Source: CAMXAS01 sp964442435 (GTDB taxonomy: Bacteria; Bacteroidota; Bacteroidia; Bacteroidales; P3). Taken from it: a DNA stretch of 64,000 bases. The stretch's first letter is position 1. Every line of letters begins with the position of its first letter. The position numbers and the translations under genes were made by a program. The notes beneath the pieces are model-generated. The model saw only the letters and a program-made list of their open reading frames with translations, searched no databases and had not been told where the DNA came from. Below, in pieces: positions 60,568 to 64,000 of the stretch. The stretch is taken from NCBI GenBank assembly GCA_964442435.1, contig CAYTZG010000002.1, positions 1 through 64,000 of the forward strand, given 5' to 3'.

Positions 60568-61236
60568 TCACGGTTTTACAAGTTCAACGAATCCTTTGCG
60601 GGAGATTTCCCCTTGCGGCGTATGCCCGATCAGTCGGTAGTAATAGGTATCGGCGGGCAGGGGGCTCATGTCGTAGTCGTTGCGGTAGTCGTCGTTGCGG
60701 AGCAGGACGGCGCCGCGCCGGTCGTAGAGTGTCAGGTCTATCCGCGTAAAGTCCTCGGCGTTGAGGATTTTGAAATGGTGAAAGCCGTGGTGGTCGATGA
60801 CGACGAGGTTGACGATTTGCGGCACGGGCAGCAACACCGGTATCGCGCCGGTGTCGGGCGTCAGATGCGGCCGCGCGTTGCGTTTAAGCCGCACGTAAAC
60901 GGAGTCGGTCAACACGCGCCTCGGATCGTTGAGGGCGCGGTACCGGTAGAGGTAATAGCCGTCGCGGGTGGCCGCGATGGAATCGAACGCGAAGGGGGCG
61001 TAACGTGCGTCCAACCGGGTGGGCAGCGTATAGCGGCTGTCGTCTGTTTGGATGGTCGCTTGGAATTGCGGCCGCCGCAACACTTGGGTTTGACGGATGC
61101 CGGCGGTAAGGCCATCGGCGGCGGTCGTACGCGCGGCCGCCATGCCGGCCGGATAGCAGTCTCCGAACATCAGGGTCTGCGCCGCCAAGGGTATATATGA
61201 CAGAGATGCTATTAGGAAAAGAAGTATGCGTTTCAT
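60568..61236 (-). CDS. Exported protein with CHU_C/type-B T9SS-like C-terminal domain
   Basis: The 222-residue protein has a signal peptide (LAAQ junction). The last about 75 residues (FHHFKILNAEDFTRIDLTLY in part, then DYDMSPLPADTYYYRL, ending GFVELVKP) resemble the gliding-motility C-terminal domain used as a type-B secretion signal. The typical NRWG motif is replaced by DRRG. The middle is not recognised. It overlaps the PorP/SprF-like gene by four bases when that gene uses GTG, and lies 15 bp after the tail-fibre-like gene. Confidence 0.65.
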   Translation of the reverse strand: MKRILLFLIASLSYIPLAAQTLMFGDCYPAGMAAARTTAADGLTAGIRQTQVLRRPQFQATIQTDDSRYTLPTRLDARYAPFAFDSIAATRDGYYLYRYRALNDPRRVLTDSVYVRLKRNARPHLTPDTGAIPVLLPVPQIVNLVVIDHHGFHHFKILNAEDFTRIDLTLYDRRGAVLLRNDDYRNDYDMSPLPADTYYYRLIGHTPQGEISRKGFVELVKP

Positions 61237-61251
61237 AGAGCAAAGTGGTGT

Positions 61252-62322
61252 TTATTGTATTTTCAAGACGGTATAATAATTGGTATGATAACTGTTGCCC
61301 CATGCGGTACCGATGATTTCAAAAAAATTATTACTCTGTCTAGTCAGGGCAATAGATCCGTTTATACTGTATAGAATAACGATACAGTCGTTCGTCATGC
61401 CGTTTACAGTTATAATGCCTCGTATCTCTCCGTTGTTTTCTTGGTTTTCTATGGATGCGGAACCGGCGGTTTGCGATATGATTCGCCAATTGGACATATT
61501 ATTGGTGGGAGATACTCTTTTAATTTGTCCGGAGGCGATGACGACCGGCAGATTCGAAAAATTCGCTAGATTGTTCTGTACGTAGGCAGTGGTGGCTATT
61601 TGGGTGCTGTTGTCGGTTGTGACCGGCGTAGGCGCAGTGACAGTGCTCGTAGGAGTTATGTATATGTTTTTTGCTTTTATGGTCAGGTTATCATCGGTTT
61701 CCTCATAGAAATAGATGTAATCACCATCGCCGAAATTGAGCTTGTTGCCGTAATTGCCGGCCCCTTTTAACCGCAGGTTGCCTTTGATGAGGTTTTCGCC
61801 GGTGCCGTTGATGGTCAGATTGCCGGCCACGGTCGGGTTTCCGGTCAGGTTGACGGACGCTTTGATGGTCGGATTGGGATAGGTGCCGGTCAGGTCGCCG
61901 CCGGCCGTCCCCGTGGGCGTGCGGCTGTCGGATAGGCGATTGTCGCTCGTCGTCACATAGCTGGCAAGATTGTTCTTGACGTAGGCGGTCGTGGCAATCC
62001 GGGTGCTGTTGGTCGAGTTCGTTGGCGTAGGTGCGGTTGGGCTTCCGGTCAGGTTGACGGACGCTTTGATGGTCGGATTGGGATACGTGCCGGTCAGGTC
62101 GCCGCCGGCCGTGCCTTTGGGCGAGCGGCTGTCGGATAGGCGGGCATCGTCGTTCTTTACGTAGCCGTTCAGCAACGTATAGGCCAAGCGTCCGGTGTAG
62201 GTCTGTACGAGCGCATCGGGCGGAATGACCGGCAGGGGTTTTACTTGGGCGCGTCCGGAGAAAAATCCCCCGAGCGCCAAACCGACGGCAATCGTCAGTT
62301 TTCGATTGAAAAAAGCATACAT
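61252..62322 (-). CDS. Exported tail-fibre-like repeat protein
   Basis: The 356-residue protein has a signal peptide (cleavage near RAQ) and two 33-residue repeats (61-93 and 129-161) with the core GGDLTGTYPNPTI, plus IATTAYV segments at about 109 and 240. These phrases are typical of phage tail-fibre and similar beta-helical adhesins. The C-terminal domain from about 265 is beta-rich and may be the receptor-binding tip. It is the first gene of the operon. Origin from a phage fibre gene is possible. Confidence 0.78.
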   Translation of the reverse strand: MYAFFNRKLTIAVGLALGGFFSGRAQVKPLPVIPPDALVQTYTGRLAYTLLNGYVKNDDARLSDSRSPKGTAGGDLTGTYPNPTIKASVNLTGSPTAPTPTNSTNSTRIATTAYVKNNLASYVTTSDNRLSDSRTPTGTAGGDLTGTYPNPTIKASVNLTGNPTVAGNLTINGTGENLIKGNLRLKGAGNYGNKLNFGDGDYIYFYEETDDNLTIKAKNIYITPTSTVTAPTPVTTDNSTQIATTAYVQNNLANFSNLPVVIASGQIKRVSPTNNMSNWRIISQTAGSASIENQENNGEIRGIITVNGMTNDCIVILYSINGSIALTRQSNNFFEIIGTAWGNSYHTNYYTVLKIQ

Positions 62323-62392
62323 GGTATTCTGTTTTTTGGGGCAAATTCTTGCCTGGTTTCAGATATAATACGAACACACTCGGATTTTATAT

Positions 62393-62423
62393 GAAAAAAA
62401 GTTTGGAACCCCGCGTCGTTGCT
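62393..62423. repeat. Direct repeat, left copy, flanking the KilA-N gene
   Basis: 31 bp with the core AGTTTGGAACCCCGCGTCG, matching 63282-63311 except for one A and one C/G change. It overlaps the last bases of the KilA-N stop codon. Confidence 0.7.
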
Positions 62424-63222
62424 ACAAGTTGGGAATCTCACAAGGCTTTCTTTCCAAAACGCTCATTTGTTGGATGGCGATTTGGTTGAGCTTGACGAGC
62501 CGCTCGTGTTGCGGTACGCCTTGCTCGATGAAAACGGCGTTGAGGTTCTCCATGTTCGACAGGCATATCAGTTCGTTGATGGTGGCGTAATCGCGGATAT
62601 TGCCGTTGCGTTCGGGGTGGGCCTCCCGCCATTGCTTGGCCGTCATGCCGAACATGGCCACATTCAGTACGTCAGCTTCGTTGGCGTAGATGATGTTGGC
62701 CTGAGCCGCCGTCACTTCCGTCGGAATGAGATTCTGCTTGATGGCGTGGGTATGAATTCGATAGTTTATTTTCGACAATTCCCGTTTGGCCGACCAACCG
62801 ATTTGACGTTGTTCTTCCGCTTTGAGCCGCTGATACTCTTTAATGAGCAGAAGTTGGAATTTAGGAGAAATCCACATTCCGAAATGATAGGCCAAGTCCT
62901 TGTGGGCGTAGGTGCCACCATAACGTCCTGCTTTTGACTGGATTCCGATAGCATTTGTGCGCTCAATCCATGCTTTTACGGAAAGGACGAAGTTGTTGCT
63001 GCCTGCGGCATTTTTAATTGTACCGAATTCGGTATAATTAAAATCGGGATTATACAACAATTCCCATTCTCCAAGGTATTCTATGGTGCTTTTCAGGCTT
63101 AGCCATCGGAAGATGATATGCTCCTGCAATTGGCTTTTTGCCATGTCGGTGAGGCTGATGTAATCTTCCGAAAAATATTGTATGATGCGTATATCGGCAT
63201 CTTTTACGGTTATTTTAGCCAT
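62422..63222 (-). CDS. KilA-N domain protein
   Basis: The 266-residue protein has an N-terminal KilA-N DNA-binding domain (about 1-110), with DYISLTDMAK, the FRWLSLKSTIEYLGEWE helix pair and YGGTYAHKDLAYHFGMW as the conserved core. The C-terminal part (150-266) is helical with a coiled section. KilA-N occurs in phage antirepressors and in many scattered Bacteroidota genes of unknown role. It is flanked by 30-bp direct repeats, which suggests insertion as a unit. Confidence 0.9.
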   Translation of the reverse strand: MAKITVKDADIRIIQYFSEDYISLTDMAKSQLQEHIIFRWLSLKSTIEYLGEWELLYNPDFNYTEFGTIKNAAGSNNFVLSVKAWIERTNAIGIQSKAGRYGGTYAHKDLAYHFGMWISPKFQLLLIKEYQRLKAEEQRQIGWSAKRELSKINYRIHTHAIKQNLIPTEVTAAQANIIYANEADVLNVAMFGMTAKQWREAHPERNGNIRDYATINELICLSNMENLNAVFIEQGVPQHERLVKLNQIAIQQMSVLERKPCEIPNL

Positions 63223-63257
63223 CGTTTTATAGTTTTAGGTTTTTGTCTTTACTTAAT

Positions 63258-63311
63258 GTACGTTCGACCTCGGCTTTTAACGAAAAAAGTTTGGAAGCCC
63301 GCGTCGTTGCT
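63258..63311. repeat. Direct repeat, right copy, with adjoining leader fragment
   Basis: 63282-63311 matches 62393-62423. The 24 bp before it (TACGTTCGACCTCGG and on) match the start of leader element A at 10541. Confidence 0.65.
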
Positions 63312-63666
63312 GTGTTTTGACTATAAGCGGCATTGCGGCGCGTCGGATGCTCGCTCCAGCAAAAAAAGCGGAAACTGCTCTGCCTTGTCGCAACGTGTGT
63401 ACCGCGCTTTTTTCGAATTTACGCTCGCTGTCCGCGCGACCGCTATGCCGAAATCAAGCGATATGGGCATGTGTGCGTTGGCGGGACTCGTGGGTAGGCG
63501 TGCCGACGAAGCGTGCTTCAGCACGCAAGGAGCGCCTTAACACTTCGTGTTGAAGTTCGGCGGCGGTTCGGCATAGTCCAAGCAAGCTTGGCCTCTGCGC
63601 TCACCTTGCACGAACTTTAGCGCCGCGGGGCCGCTTTGAGCTCCACGCAGTGGTCGTTTCTTTTGG

Positions 63667-63702
63667 TAAAACCTTTTCTTTTCGATAAAAGAAAAGGTTT
63701 TA
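63667..63702. repeat. Perfect 16-bp hairpin
   Basis: AAAACCTTTTCTTTT (63668-63682) and its complement (63687-63701) around CGAT, with one more T-A pair outside. It could act as a terminator on either strand. Confidence 0.65.
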
Positions 63703-63736
63703 AGTCCAGCGATGCGCAGCATCGCGCTTTTGTCAT

Positions 63737-63890
63737 CTTTTCGGCGAAAGAAAAGTTGAAAAACCGCCTTCTACGGCATTCTGTTCGACTTGTTGAAAAC
63801 TTTTTCAAAAAAAGTGGTCGAAAAATTTGGACTCGTTATATATATAGTACATTAGCGGCTGAAATCGGACGGACGATAGTCCGACCGATG
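63737..63890 (+). repeat. Intergenic leader element, copy B
   Basis: Nearly the same as 10558-10711, including GTTGAAAACTTTTT, the ATATATAGTA run, ATTAGCGGC and the GATA-loop hairpin (63865-63888). It precedes the secreted protein at 63929. Confidence 0.7.
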
Positions 63891-63928
63891 GATTTTTGCA
63901 AGATTATTAACCATTAAAACAATACAAT

Positions 63929-64000
63929 ATGAGAAAAATAATTCTTCTCAGTTTATTCGCGTTGCTGACCGTGTTCAGTGCGCGGGCTTATGACTTCGAG
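63929..64000 (+). CDS. N-terminus of a secreted protein (cut by the window end)
   Basis: The first 24 codons encode a clear signal peptide (MRKIILLSLFALLTVFSARA) followed by YDFE. This junction is common in BspA-like leucine-rich-repeat surface proteins of the phylum, so that is the best guess, but the domain itself is outside the window. The leader element B lies directly upstream. Confidence 0.55.
   Translation, partial: MRKIILLSLFALLTVFSARAYDFE

Larger units (their letters stand above)
63223..63928. other. Repeat-rich stretch of about 700 bp without a gene
   Basis: No frame here looks coding; the short frames are low-complexity. It contains the right direct repeat of the KilA-N gene, a piece of leader element (63258-63293), the palindrome CCAAGCAAGCTTGG near 63580, a 16-bp perfect hairpin and the second leader element listed below. 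Confidence 0.6.

Overview
The window looks like a chromosomal segment of a Bacteroidota bacterium, probably order Bacteroidales. Many genes carry the Bacteroidota sigma-factor promoter (TTTG, about 20 nt, TAnnTTTG) and lack Shine-Dalgarno sites. The gene content fits: an LptD of the Bacteroidota type, a PorP/SprF-like protein next to a type-B T9SS-like C-terminal domain, KilA-N, BACON lipoproteins, and an EF-G2-type paralogue. Most of the window is GC-rich housekeeping DNA, interrupted by AT-richer accessory blocks. I cannot name the genus.

Layout. 0-10 kb: an outer-membrane protein, EF-G2, a small membrane protein, mutL, rhomboid protease, gcvP and a lipoprotein, then a candidate small RNA (about 9979-10053) and an LPD3-like orphan. 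10.5-13.4 kb: a large BACON/FGE-like lipoprotein behind a repeated leader. 13.5-16.4 kb: an AT-rich two-gene unit (P-loop ATPase plus membrane coiled-coil protein) that looks like an uncharacterised defence module. 16.5-28.8 kb: two serine hydrolases, a YafQ-type toxin-antitoxin pair, tRNA-Ser, an acetyltransferase, a Fur-family regulator, outer-membrane proteins, a tricorn-type protease, tRNA-Asn with dus, and a tandemly duplicated outer-membrane protein gene. 29-34 kb: rbfA, a LolC/E-type permease, cysS, a zinc peptidase and ilvE.

34-48.4 kb is the most interesting part. It holds RtcB RNA ligase, a WYL-domain regulator, a DnaQ-like exonuclease broken by an in-frame TAG, two PD-(D/E)XK proteins, a WG-repeat protein, small and unknown proteins, a tandem DUF262 pair and an ATPase with a nuclease-like tail. 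Six start points in this stretch (rtcB, the WYL gene, the small-protein/nuclease pair, the DUF262 operon, an unknown 301-residue gene and a 45-residue ORF), plus one degenerate orphan, share one composite promoter: TGTCTC, 7 nt, GAGACA, exactly 9 nt, TAAYTTTG. The -33 box is replaced by the palindrome. I read this as one regulon, probably controlled by the WYL protein, joining RNA repair with nuclease and defence genes.

48.4-58.1 kb: hutU, an MCE/MlaD protein and a SPOR-tailed amidase (one minus-strand operon), then lptD, ridA, meaB and RNase H on the plus strand. 58.2-62.3 kb: a four-gene minus-strand surface operon with a tail-fibre-like protein, a protein with a T9SS-type-B-like tail, a PorP/SprF-like protein and a protein with a 14-residue-repeat coiled coil. 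62.4-64 kb: a KilA-N gene between direct repeats, a repeat-rich gene-free stretch, and the start of a secreted protein whose leader is nearly the same as that of the BACON lipoprotein.
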